A DNA stretch of 64,000 nt from Neofusicoccum parvum. Its lineage: Eukaryota > Ascomycota > Dothideomycetes > Botryosphaeriales > Botryosphaeriaceae. A program made the translations under genes and the position numbers. Below, one piece after another: positions 46,701 to 58,529 of this stretch (positions are counted from its first letter, which is position 1; each line of letters starts with the position of its first letter). The stretch spans positions 806,001 to 870,000 of the forward strand of contig CP087214.1 in NCBI GenBank assembly GCA_020912385.1, in the 5' to 3' direction. The notes beneath the pieces are model-generated. The model worked only from the letters and a program-made list of their open reading frames with translations. It was not told the DNA's origin and did no database searches.

Positions 46701-49700
46701 CGCCGCTGGTCGGGGACGTCCCCTGCTTTTGGAACTGCCTCCCCCTCATAAGCCGACGGCGGGCGAACCAGAGGCGCGGACGAGGGCGCATAACATATGA
46801 ACCCAGAGGCTTATAACTTGACTCGACATCATCGTGCTTCCCATTTTCTCCGGTATTGGTGGCCGGGAGAGACGAGCGCCCGGGCGGGCGGCGTGCTGCT
46901 GGGAACAAGGTCTCGCGTGCTAACGATACATGGCGCGAGGATGGTTTCCTGTTTGCTTTGTCCACGACGATCGGCGCGGGCTGTCGTGGATGATCGCCGG
47001 TGGTTTTGCTGCTGCTCGCCAATGCGCGGCAGGCAGCCAATCACGGGCGGCGCGAGCGCGATGGTCGCTCTGGCGCTGGCAACGGTTAGCCATCCGCCCA
47101 TCGTCACCGTCCGCCCACACGTCTGCTGCCAGCCAGCGCTCGGCGCCGATCATGGCATGCTGATCACAACCGGTCAGCGACGGGGGGTGCGTGTGAGCGC
47201 GTCCTGGAGGCGGCGGCGGACGTGAGGGGCGCGCGGCTGCGCCGTTCGGCGGCATGGCGCGGCGAGCGGCGGCGGCGGCAGCAGCGAAACGGGGCCGCGA
47301 CGGCGAGGCAAGGCAGCGCTGGCGCTGGCGCTCGCAAACCACCGCCACTGCTGCTCCCACGAACGGCCACGCAGCCCACCCGCCCCCAGCGCATGATCGC
47401 TAGGAGGACTCCGCCGTGCACCGAGGACGCTGCGGCGCTAGCGGGCGGAGGCAAAGGGGACGGAGGGGCCGCAGGCAGGTGGGCACGCGCCGCGCGCGGC
47501 TGAGGGATGCTGCGACGACGGGCTCCGCTTCGTGTTGGCGTCGACTGCTCTGCGCACGCAAAGCGGAGCCGGCCGCTGGGCTACCTCCCCGTTGGAACGG
47601 CGGCAGCTTCACCGTCCACAGGCAGCGCGACGCCGGCGGGAGCACAAATCATCGAGTGGAGCTGCAGCCCGTAGATCACTGACGGTCAGCAAGCACCAGC
47701 ACCGTCGATCCGCGCAAGGCAGAGCTGCTCTTGTGCGATGTGAGCAGATGCGCGGTTACGTCGAGCCCGCGCGGTGCGGCGTGCGGCGGCAGCGGGCTCG
47801 CGGGCGGGTGGCTGGCGGCGGGCTGCTGGCTGAGCTCAGCCGGACGTGGGCTTGGGCGAGGCGACAGCGAGTTGGGCGGCGCTACACAGGCTCGCAAGAG
47901 GCGGCTGCAGGCGGTCGGATGCGGCCTCGGGGGCCTGTGTAACCCGGTCGCTGGGCGCTGAAGAAGATTCGCCGCCGCCTTCTGCCGCCGCTTGGGGCGG
48001 GGCCATGGCAGCCGTTGTAAGATTCCGTGCGCCTTCTGCGCGCAGGATTCGCGGAAGGCCGCTTGGCCGGGCCAGAGCAGGCGTGCCGATCGCGCGCTGG
48101 CGGAGGAGGAGGAGGTGGTGGTGTGGGCAGCGCGCCGCGGAGGCCGATGACGCAGGGTCCGTTGCGGCTGCTGGCTGCTGCAATGCGGGCAGGCCCAAGT
48201 GCAAGCCCAGTGCGCGCTGCGCCGGCAGAGCCTCCTGCGACCACCGCGGCCGCCAGCGTCGAGCGCGCAGTCCGTTTCTCGAAGCCGGTGTGACGCTGCC
48301 GCCACAGCACCCGATGCATTTCGGAGCGCCAAACGCGCTTTGCCGGCTGCGTGGGATGCCAGACGTGCATGCTGCATGTGCCGCCGCCCTCGTCTACGCG
48401 TACCTCGCGATGCCCTCACGTGGGATTGACTGAGTCGCCCAGGGAGTACAAACCGGCGCTGCAGCCGGCCTTGGCCGTCTGGCGTCGAGGCATTCGTCCG
48501 GACGCAGGCGCCGTCTGCCAGCCATACCAGAGTCACCCGGACGGCCTGCTTCCACCTCCCGTGAGGGCTGTTGCCTCGCGCTAATCTGCATCGCAGCATA
48601 GCAGTGCAGTGCAGCAGCCGAAGCGCGGGCAGCTGTGGGCTGTGCCATCCAGCCATTCGCCGGCAACTCCTCCGGCTTCACCGCGAGGGAGATCCGTCCT
48701 GCCGTTTGACTGCTCGACTATCTTGCATATTGCAGCATGCTCAGGGATGCTGCCAACATTCGGCTTGCTGCGCTCTGTCCGGCGTGATGTCTGCTTCGGA
48801 TCAGGATCTCAAGCCACCATGCACAGCGCGGCGCTGAGGGAATCACTGACGAGCTATTGACGAGGGCCTGTTGCTATTGGCCCGCGGTCGACCACTCGTA
48901 TCCGCTTCTAGGAGGTCTATAACGAGCGCGCCAGCCGCAGGATGGGATGAGATACACTTCCTCAGCAGCACGCGTCCTCGCCCGCTGCAGCGCTGCTCGC
49001 GGCGACGATTGGCCCATCTCGCTGCCTGCTGCATCTGTATCTTGCTCGCCCATGCATAGCGTGATTGGGTTTGTCACCCTCCACCCTTGCTCCAAGCACT
49101 CCTCTGGCTGGAGTGCGCCTCTTAGCAAACACTTTCATCATGCCATCCCTCTTGCTCACCGGAAGCGGCGACCGCTTGGATGAGGTGATGTCCACGTTTG
49201 AAACTTCGATTCTCCACTTTCGCTGCAGCGCAAGCGCAGAAAACGTGGCTTTCAGGACTCCATCGCGCTGCGGCCCGCGTCCGCAGCCGGCGCAAGCCAT
49301 GAGCCGGGATGGCCCATGGAGGAAGTCGCCCACATCGACGACTCCGTTTCTGCATGGAAACACCAGGAGAAGAGGAAGGACAGAGATGTGGAGAACGGGT
49401 GTGGGCTTTCTTTTTTCTCCTTCGCGCGCCCACGTTGTGTGCCCGCGCGCGTGGCGCCCCCCTTCCAGAAGGGCCGGCCTTGCATGAAGGCATGAAGGGC
49501 ATCCCAGCCAGACACATCTCCACCTCTTCGAAAGAGGAAGAAGAGAGAACAAGAGCAAGAGGCTGTCTTCACTGCCCCTCACCACGGGCATCGTAGTTGT
49601 CTCCTCTTTTCCATCTTCTCCGCCCTTTCTCTCTCCCTCTCTCTTTTCTTGCCATGCCCCAGCTTCTTCTCGTCACCATGCTCTCCCCCAGATATGCTCC

Positions 49701-51508
49701 ACCTCCACCACCGTACGTGGACAGTGGACAGGCAACCATGAAAATCATAAACGGAGAAACCCTTTTTGCATTCCCAACAAAGCAAACGCACCTTTCCGCT
49801 CCGTAAACCGACCAAAAAAAGCAGCATAAGCCAGGCAGCAGTTCATTCAAGCGCCAGCACACACACAACGCGCGGACGCGGAGCCGCAAATTTTTTTCTC
49901 GCGCGGCCAACACTCCACATGTGTCGTGGTCTCCCACAGGCACGCAGGCACGCAGGTTAAAAAAAGGAAAAAGAAAAAGGCATCAGCCCATTTACAATAA
50001 TCGTATCACGCACATGCGTGCGCGCAGCACACTACACCAAACCGTCTCCATCCAGTCCGCCTGCCTAGCGCTCCCGAAGGATTGCTTCCCCATCCACATC
50101 AGCCAGGGACACGGGCTGCGGCTACGGCGATGGCGGCGAATCTTTTTTTTCTCTCTCTTGTTGTCTCCCCTGCTGAAAGGAAATCTCCGCTTCCCGCGCC
50201 GCCGCGGTTTTGGGAAGCGCCCGGGGAGACCGGCTGCAAGATTTGGGGTGTGTGGGTGGATGCACGTGTGCGTGTGTGCGCGCCGGTGGAGCGAAGCCGG
50301 TCAGGCTGTGCCTCTCTCCCCCTCCCTGCCTCCCCAGTCGTTGCCCCTCCCTCCGTGCAGGTAGCCACGGGCAGGCAGGCAGGAAGGCAAGCAAGCAAGC
50401 AAGCTGCTTGCAGCCCAACCGGCGGGCTATCCTGGACTTCCTTATCTTTACTCATCATCCGTCTCGAGGGTGGACAAGGGGCGGAGAGGACGGGCGGGCG
50501 GGCGGGGGAGGGGGACGGCGGGTGGTCAACGTGCAGCGCGGATGAATCAGTCACGACCGCGGTCGGGGAAGAGGCATCCTGGATTAACGCGGCACGTGCA
50601 GGAGCAGAGAAGTGCTGCTGCCCATTGAGGCGGGCGGAGAGGAGCGGTGTTGCATGAGAGTGGGCTCCGCTCTCCGTATCCCGCATCGTGGGAAACCAAC
50701 CAACCGGCTGTGGCTGTGGGTTGCGCATTCAGTCTTCTCGTCTAGGCATGCTTCTTCGCAGAGAGGACGAGGAGGCGTCGGGCGGGCATGTCGAGGCGAG
50801 TGTCGAAGTGCGGAGAAAGATGGTACGGGGGATGCTGAGCGCGGTCTCCCCGCGCTCGCCCTAGCCCTCGCCTACGCCCTCTTCTCCTCCTTTCTCCAGC
50901 GCTTCGCCTGTGCGAACGGCAGGCAGGTGAGACCTGGGCTGGACTGAGACAGACAGTCGCAATATCGTCTTCGATAGAGAGGGCAGGAAAGTAGGCGGGC
51001 AAGGCAAGCAGCAGAGCGCCGGCATCAGTGGTAGCCTGCGACGCGTATTGCTACTGCATGTGTATGTGCGTAGCTGACTCGGCGCCGGACCGATAGCCAG
51101 GAAAAGTCCACATGCATCAGCTGCTTTTTCCTTTTCTTCCCATCCAAATCATGGGACTCTCGCTTGTCTTTTCCGCTCGGAACAAAGCGAAGAACCCGGT
51201 CGATAAAGCTTGTTTTGCTTCGCCAAGGGTAATGCTGACAACAGCTTCATTTCTCTTTTTTGGGGTGTCTGGTCCGCCGCCTCCTTTTCGTTCTATCCTA
51301 CAATCCTACCTCGCCTGGCTCGATGTCCATCCTTCGTCTGTGCTGACTGTACGTGCCAAGTGTGAACCGAAGCTTGATGCCAATAAATCCCTTGTCCCTT
51401 GAACGCCAGTGGCCTTTGCCCGTGGACAAAGACTTTAGTCGAAACAAACCCCTCCAGCACGCTCTGTCGACTGCTCTACTCATAATTGAGACTAGAATTA
51501 ATTTCACT
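43787..51508. other. 7.7-kb gap between convergent genes
   Basis: The SCOC gene (+) and the Nsp1 gene (-) point toward each other, yet 7.7 kb separates their stop codons. From 43787 to about 46700 the sequence is mixed; from about 46800 to 48900 it is a GC-rich block similar in texture to the promoter-type DNA at 39.3-43.0 kb; from 49570 on it has CT-rich and CA-rich tracts. Such GC-rich blocks elsewhere in the window lie just upstream of genes, so an unrecognised transcript could start here in either direction. I found no spliced coding model. Confidence 0.5.
50369..50407. repeat. ggca/gcaa tetranucleotide tract
   Basis: Tandem ggca units followed by gcaa units form a simple-sequence tract of roughly 35 bp that ends in a short dyad (gcaagc/gcttgc). 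It has no coding content. Confidence 0.7.
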
Positions 51509-53788
51509 TTAACGGCGGCCCATGAAAGAGCGGTAGAAATCGTCGGCAGCATCGTTGCCAAGGACAGCTTGGCCGTTGACACGGAAGCTCTGAGCTTCCT
51601 TCTGTGCTTGGGCGACCTTGGAGTGGAGCTCAGCAGCGCCTGTGTCGATGGCCTGGAGCTGAGAGAGGTGGTTGTTGAGAACACGAACAACCTGGGACAG
51701 CTGTTGAAATCATTGTTAGTGCAAACTTGCTTGAGCACAACGAAGGGTTAACGTACCGGGTCGTCAGGCTTATCCGTCTTGCTGAGAGTCGCCGAGACAC
51801 TGTTGATCTCCTCTATCATGTCGGACAAATCCTTATTAAGGTCGTTCAGACGATCAGAGAGCTTCTCCGCCAATTTGTAGCTAAGGAAATGTTAGCAAGT
51901 CTTCTTACGACCGATATGGGAGTTAAAATGTGCTAGAATCTCCCTAATCGCACTTTGATGGGTTGTCGTAGGGGTTAAGTAAGACTTACGTCCTTTCCCG
52001 CTCCTGATCCGGTCCCTGCAGTCCCTCCGAGCTGCCAACCATCTTCTCCATCAACTCGTCAACCTCCTTTTCGTAGTTGTCCAGCCACCTGGACAGCTCA
52101 GCCTGGTCATTCTCAACGGCCGTCAGCTGTCGCTCAACCTCTTCCGTGTCCTTACGAGCTTGGAAAGTCTTGCTGTAGAGCTTGGAAATCTTGTCGCTGT
52201 TCTCCACCAGCATGCGATCCCATTCTGCGACTTGCTTCGCCTGGTTCTGGAAGCTCTTCTGGTACTTGGAAAGGTCCGTGGCCCAGCGGGTGATGATCTC
52301 ATCCATGGACTTGTTCTTGAGGCGGGACTGGGCACTGGGCGGTTGGCCGGCCACAGAGGCACCTAGATTGCCATTCCCTGCTGTAGCAGGAGCCGGGGTG
52401 CTAGTCGCGCCAGAAGTTGCCGTAGCTGCGGGCTGAGAGGTGGATGCAGTGGAATTCTGACCCGTGGTGGAGCCCAGGCTGAAAGCAGGAGCGGCGCTGG
52501 CGGTGGTGGAGGATTGCAGAGTGGCAGAGCTTTGAGCGGGAGTTGCACCTCCAAGTTTGAATGCACTCGAGGCAGCAGGGGTCGGTGCAGCAGGAGTTGC
52601 CTGGCTAGCACCTGTGGATGCAGGTGTCTCAGCGGGCTTGTTGAACAGACCGAATCCACCCGTGGTCGCCGGAGTCTGAGGTGCGCCTCCGGCTGTGGAT
52701 GCTGCTTCTTTGTTGTCCTTAGCCCCGCCACCAAAAAGACCACCTGAAGAAGGAGCACTAGCACCAGGGCTGAACAAGCTTGGCTTGTCCGCAGCGGTGG
52801 TTGTTGCAGGCTGCGACCCTGCCGGCTGCGAACTGGCGCCACCAAGAGGGAACGGCGTAGAGGATGCTGGCGCCCCAGGAGTAGACTGGCCGGAAGAAGC
52901 AGCGCCGGCCAGAGTGAATGGCGACGAAGGCTTGTTTCCTGTCGAGGAGCCCAGGCTGAACAGGCCGGAGCTTGCTGGCTTTGCCGCATCCTGAGACTGC
53001 GCAGGTTGCGAAGAGGCCGCAGCGTTGCCACCTAGACTGAAAGCAGGTTTGTTCCCTGTGGAGCCTCCTAGGTTGAACATGCTTCCACCGCTCTGGCCCT
53101 GCGTCGGCGTGGATGCGCTGGGCGCAGTAGCGGCTGGAGCAGATTGAGCGCCACTAGTCGACGAGCCTCCCAATCCGCCAAATAGACCACCGGAAGGCTT
53201 AGCAGCATTGTTGCTGCCCCCGCCGAGTCCTCCAAATGGGCTTGCAGTAGAAGGTGTGCCAGAGGTCTGCTGTGCTGAAGTCTGCGTGCTGAACGAGAAG
53301 CCGCCGGTAGAGCTTGCGGGAGGTGGGCCAGCTGGGGTGGTTGATCCAGGGAAAGAAAACGTGGGCTTCGCTGGAGTCGTCGATGGAGCAGAGCCGGGTG
53401 TAGCACCCCCAGTCTTGAACGGAGAACTGCTACCGCCGCCGCCAAAGAGGCCGGCGCCACTGCCGCTGCCGCTGCCGCCGCCGTGGCCACCGCTGCTACC
53501 ACTGCCAGCGGTAGCTCCACCGAAGAGTGACGGCTGTGATGCGCCCGACGAGGCTTGGTTCCCGGCGCTGCCGAAAAGGCTACCTCCCGAGGCGCCTGGT
53601 GTACTCGACGAACCTTGGCCAGCGCTAGCACCAAAAAGACCGCCGGTGCTGGCGGCAGGTTTGTTTCCAGTGCTGTTGCCAAACAAGCCGCCGCCGGACG
53701 CGTTGTTGTTGGCGGATCCGAAGAGCGAGCCCGAGCTAGCGCCGCCGAAGCTGAACTTCGGCGGGTCCTTGGAAGCGTCGTTCGACAT
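51509..53788 (-). CDS. NSP1: FG nucleoporin Nsp1 (Nup62 family)
   Basis: Three exons (53788-51990, 51880-51757 and 51700-51509) encode 704 residues; introns are 109 and 56 nt. The start at 53788 (MSNDASKDPPKFSFGG) is where FG-rich sequence begins; the open frame further upstream is not protein-like. Residues 1 to about 490 are S/T/A/G-rich with many FG repeats (GLFG, SLFG, FSFG, FNLG). Residues about 520-704 are the Nsp1_C coiled coil, starting SRLKNKSMDEIITRWATDLS and ending ADDFYRSFMGRR. The protein is a central-channel nucleoporin that binds transport receptors through its repeats and complexes with Nup49/Nup57 and Nup82 through the coiled coil. It is divergent from the DUF5102 gene, 457 bp apart. 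Confidence 0.95.
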
Positions 53789-54245
53789 GGCGGGCGAGAT
53801 GACGGCGGAGCGAGATGCTTGGGTCGCAGAGCGCGGCTGCGAATGCGGCGCGACGAGACGAGGCGGGCGGCGCGTGGGTGCGCGAATGCTCCGGCAATGG
53901 GCAGCGACGCGACGGGGGCGCGAGATGAAGCGCGCGGAGCACGAGGGCGGTGGAATTGGGGGAAGAGTTGGCGTTGGCGCGCAGAGGAGGTGCGGTGCTG
54001 CCCGTGTAGCTTCTATCTGCATCTGTTTTGGCCGGGCCAGAGCTGGCAGGCCTGCACGGAACAACGCTTAATCCGGGGCTGGCTGGCGATCATGCCCCAA
54101 TCCCGCAGCGGCCAGGCTGATCCATTACACCCACGTCGACCACAGCCCTCCCTCAGCCTCAGCTCTACGTCCTCTTCGAATAATCCAACGATCCTCGTTG
54201 GCCCACCTATATACCTCCCTAAAACGCGCGCAATCCAAGTCCACC
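53789..54245. promoter_or_regulatory. Divergent promoter, NSP1 / DUF5102 gene
   Basis: This 457-bp region separates two divergent starts. It is GC-rich near NSP1 and less so toward the other gene, where a tataccTCCC-like start zone is seen near 54207. Sites are not resolved. Confidence 0.5.
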
Positions 54246-56143
54246 ATGTCGGACCTGGAGCCTCCACGAAAGAGCGTGGAGCTGCAGGATCCCGGTGCCC
54301 ATGAGCTAGGTTAGCCCGCGCCCTTTCTGTCTGCGTCCGCAAGAGTCGCCAGTGCATCGCTCGACTTGCCCGCGTATCTCTCACTCCAAGGCACGCGTCG
54401 TTGCTTTGACGCTGACCGCGGTGCTTTCGGTCTCGCCGTTTTGCCTTGGCTTGCTTCCCCGCAGCCCAGCACATCTACCCCTTCATATCGCATTACTCCC
54501 CCCGCACATGAAGCTATATATCTTGCACCAACTGACGAGCTGCCTAGAATCTTCCGAAGGAGAAGAACATTTCTCTGATGCCTCGGAAGGCCGCGACTCG
54601 GCCGCCGACCGATCCTCCATGGTGTCCCCGGTACCTGTCACGCGCGTCGAGAAGGTTGACGATACGCCCAGCCACGGAGAGGTCCCGGGCACACCGGCAT
54701 ACACTATGAGGATGCAAGATGCAGTTCCGGACGAGGTGGAGATCGTTCCAGAAGGCACCCGTAGCCGGAGCATGTCGAGGTTGAGTGCCTCGGATCGCCC
54801 GTCGACCCCGCTGTCCCCCGGCGGAACGCCCATCCCTAAGACGGTCGTCGAGAGGGTCGATGACAAGCCAAGCTATGGGGAGATTCCCGGGACCGAGGCA
54901 TACGAGCATCACCGGGCCGATGCTGTTCCCGATGTCATCCTCAAGGTTCCAGAACCGCCCAAAGGTTAGTGACACAAGTTTTTGTTTTCTGGTTTCGTCA
55001 GCGAACCATTGACGGGACAAGGATCGCCAACTGCCTCTGATAGATCGGACCAAGTAGACGACGATGCCGCCCCTGCCGCCCCTGCCGCCGACACCGATGA
55101 TGACAAACCTGAGGAGGATTTCGGAACTTCTCATGTTTCGGAGCCTGCTCATGAATCGAAAACGGGAGATGACAATCATGAGTTCGGCGATGACTTTGAC
55201 GACTTTGAGGAAGGCGGGGAGGATGACTTCGGAGACGACTTTGGTGATTTCGATGATGGCTTCCAAAATGCGGAAGATGAAACCGCCGATGCTTTTGAAG
55301 AGCCTGCCCCTCCACCTCCTGTATCCGACCCCTTACCTTCACTTGTAAGTAACGAGTGTCTATTTATAAATGAATTTCTTTCCATAGAGATACTGTTAGC
55401 CGACGAGAAAATGCAAGAGCCCGCTGACACCACTGCCACTGCAGCCCATTCCCAACTTCGACGATCTTGATGATACAATGGACATTCTGAATGCCAGTCA
55501 GCCCTTCGTGGACAAGATCTTCGAATCATCCTTACCGGATCATCCGACAATAGAGCAAGAGAACAACCCATCCCTACTGTCAGAAAGAAGTTTGTCTCTG
55601 TGGGCTCAGTTGGTAGCCCCGCCGCCTCTGCAGCCGCCGAACTGGGTTCGCTCGCGCATCAGACGGCTATTTCTCGTCTCTCTGGGAGTTCCAGTGGATC
55701 TCGATGAGATCCTACCTGCCAGCAAGCAAAAGAAGTTGATACTACCTTCCATCAACATCCCGGGAGAACGTTCCCCACGGGTATCATCCGACGAGCGAGC
55801 GAACGGTGCGGTGTCCAGATTAAAGAAAGAGGGCAACGACTCGTCAACATCAGTCAATTCATCCTCGTCGAAAACGGAGCGCAAAAGACGTGGCCCACCA
55901 CCTCCTCCGGAATTCGATATCACCGCCGTCACCATGCTCTGCTCCACCACGGACGCTGCTCTCCAAAATTTCACGGTCAGAGAGCTCAAGGGCCACGTCA
56001 AGAAGCTCCAAGAGCTGCAGAAGCGGGCAGACGAGGTCTTGGATTATTGGGTTAAGCGCAAGGAAAGCGCCATCGGGGACAAGGAAGCGTTCGAGGGTGT
56101 CATTGAAAACCTCGTGAAGCACGCCAAGAAAGTGAGGAAATGA
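54246..56143 (+). CDS. DUF5102 protein, Laa2/aftiphilin-like adaptor accessory
   Basis: Four exons (54246-54309, 54548-54964, 55022-55344 and 55445-56143) encode 500 residues; introns are 238, 57 and 100 nt. The first intron is longer than usual and has a GTTAGC donor, so exon 1 is the least certain part. Residues about 55-95 and 122-160 are two copies of a module (RVEKVDDTPSHGEVPGTPAY and RVDDKPSYGEIPGTEAY, each followed by a DAVPD/V-P-E tail). An acidic stretch then holds FGDDFDDFEE and DDFGDDFGDFDDGF, resembling the FxDxF/FGDF peptides that bind clathrin adaptor ears in aftiphilin and yeast Laa2. The C-terminal half has WAQLVAPPPLQPPNWVRSRI and a final coiled coil. A role in AP-1/clathrin traffic is inferred from these motifs. 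Confidence 0.7.
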
Positions 56144-58529
56144 AGCGATGAGGCTCTGGTGGTGAAGGAGCTCGGCCCCAGTCGCCAAAGGCGTTAGCGA
56201 ACGCACATCGGTGAAGGAAGCATGTATACCCCCGCGTACTATAGCTAATATCTGCTCCAATGAGGGCGACGGTCGTTGTCCGACCGGAAATACACTAAAT
56301 ACTCGCATGCCTGTTTTTCAGCCGGGTGTCGGGGACCTTTCATGGCAGGACCACGGGCTGCCTGTTGATCAAGCACTCGTCTGGCTTGGCGGTGGCCTAG
56401 TGCTGGAGTGCTGGAGTGATCATTCCTCCATCCGCCAATCCGCAGTGCCGGCATGAGACCCTTTGTCCCCACTTTACTCCCTCGCCACAGGCGGTGGGCA
56501 GCCGGCGGCGTCGGCAAGGGCATCAAGTGGATGATTTGTTGCTAAAGATTGACAGCTCCCATGCTCACCGGCACGCCCATCACACAGGCTTCGCCGGTTT
56601 CCACATGGCGGCGGCGTGGCAATGGCTTTCCGGCACGCTACCAACCGCACTTGCACCCAACGGCAGCTGCAAGAGAGGAGGCCCGTTCCGGAGGTCACCT
56701 GCCGGATCGACGTGGTCGCGGTCCAAGCTCCATGATGGACCGATCTTTTTCAGTACGCAGCAAGTGGTGGTGTCGACACCGAGGATTATCCAAGGAACCA
56801 AGGCAGCCCAGGGCGTAATGAGAGATGGTTTATCTCCGGATGCCGTAATCCGTATGTCGTACGGATGCTCGGCGGCGCGCACATGGCGACGTTGCAGCGC
56901 CGCACGCCACGACCCACGGCGCGGCGGCTATCTGGCGGGTGGTGCCGGCTGTCGAGTTTTCCCTGGGCTTGGGAACCCACGGAACCCACCCCACAGACGT
57001 GTGCAAGCGCACTACGTAGTCGGCTGGCTTTTGGGGCGGAGCGCGCGCTGGGAGGCCGATTCGGGCCGAGATTGTGGTGGGATTGGATCTTCGCTCGCGG
57101 TTGAGACTGGGTGCGGTGAGATTGGCAGGCAGATCTGCTCACCGTCGAGTAGATAGGTAGCGCTGAGGTAGAAATCCGAGCCCATCGTCATCCGCGTAGC
57201 TAACGGCGCCCAAGCAGCCCGGGCTGCAAGGCTGCGCAAGGCAGCGTTAGAGCGCGGGCAGAGGCGCCCTGGACCCTGTCGCAGAGTCAGCGCAGGCAGA
57301 CGGCCGTCGTGCGCCTAACCGTCCCCAGCGCGCGATCGGCGGAGCTTAAAGCTGTGCGCAGCGCCTGAAACGACGCGACGGAGACTCGTGTGTACCGGCA
57401 GCGGTGGAGCTGCACAGCACGTCGTCGCAAACACCGCACCTTGGCTGCGTCTCGTGCGTCCTCCGCTCGAGACGGCGACGCGAGCGGGCGTTGACTGCGT
57501 GCGCGCACACACACCCCGACGGGGCCCGCCAGCGAATCGCGGCCGAGCTCCCTGCGCCGCTCGTATTCCCTGCCCGCCTGCCAGATGGAGCCTCGAGTCA
57601 TAGGCGGCCTTTCATTGCCCGCCAACCGCGCCCTGCGATTGGTGCGTCAGCGCGAGTGCTCGGAAGCCGCGAAGCCGCGCGTGGGCGGCTTTCGAGCCGG
57701 CGGCCGTTACGCAGGCGGCTGCAGTATCGACGATGTGCACTGCGCGCGCGAGACGGGCGGAAAGGGGTTGTGACGGCTCGTCATCTGGCTAGTGGCGGCG
57801 CGGAGGGTTTGTTTCCACTTGACAGCAGCCCTGTATGGCTCGCAGCGTCGGCGCAGCGCCACAGCCCAGCGCCTGCTAGCACCGCTCGCCTTTCACCCGG
57901 ACTGGCGAGGCGCGCGCGCCCTCTCCAAGGGTCAGATCGCGGGCCCCAAGAATTGCGACCACGAGGCGCGCTGGCAGACGCCTGCCATGGGATTCCTGGC
58001 AAGCGTCCGCCCGCCTAGCCACGCCTCTTTGTCGCTGTCCGCCAGCACGCCCGCCCGCTTAGCGCACGGCCCCTGTGTCGTCGGGCGGCGTGCTCACACT
58101 ACGTCAGAAATTGGCCAAAGCCCATCGCGGCGGCGTTAAACCTTTGTCGGGTCCTCTAGCCCCCCTGGTCGGTCGGGGCACGATTCGCCTAGATACGCTC
58201 TAGAGTGGCCGCCCATCGAGTGCAGGCGAAGCGTTCTGCATTGCGACTGCCTCTCCACCACGCTCCTTTTTTCGTGCGCTGCGCCGTTGCGAAGACCCTT
58301 CACCCTCGGGCTAGGGCTGTTTTGCTTCTTCCGCTTCCACTTCCTCACCCTCCTGCGGTGCCCTCCTGCACCGCCTCGCCACCCATCCATCTGTCCCCAA
58401 GCCTGCGCTCCCCGCCGTCGTACGAGCAGCCTCACGACCCTCCAGTCCGCGGACCAGCACCACAACCCATAGCGACTCTCTGGCCCAATGCACGGTGCGA
58501 GAACCACGCTGTAGACGTGCGTCATAACG
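56144..58529. other. 2.4-kb promoter region of the histidine kinase gene
   Basis: This is DNA between two plus-strand genes. It is GC-rich from about 56860 to 58100 and C-rich just before the ATG at 58530, matching the leader style of this genome. No supported gene is present. Confidence 0.5.

Noticed and set aside
47676..48656. A 326-codon minus-strand open frame
   Set aside because: Same GC-driven pattern: several overlapping frames, low-complexity composition and no recognisable domain.
53208..54071. A 287-codon plus-strand frame opposite Nsp1
   Set aside because: It is the antisense of FG-repeat codons; the repeat and coiled-coil signature is on the minus strand.
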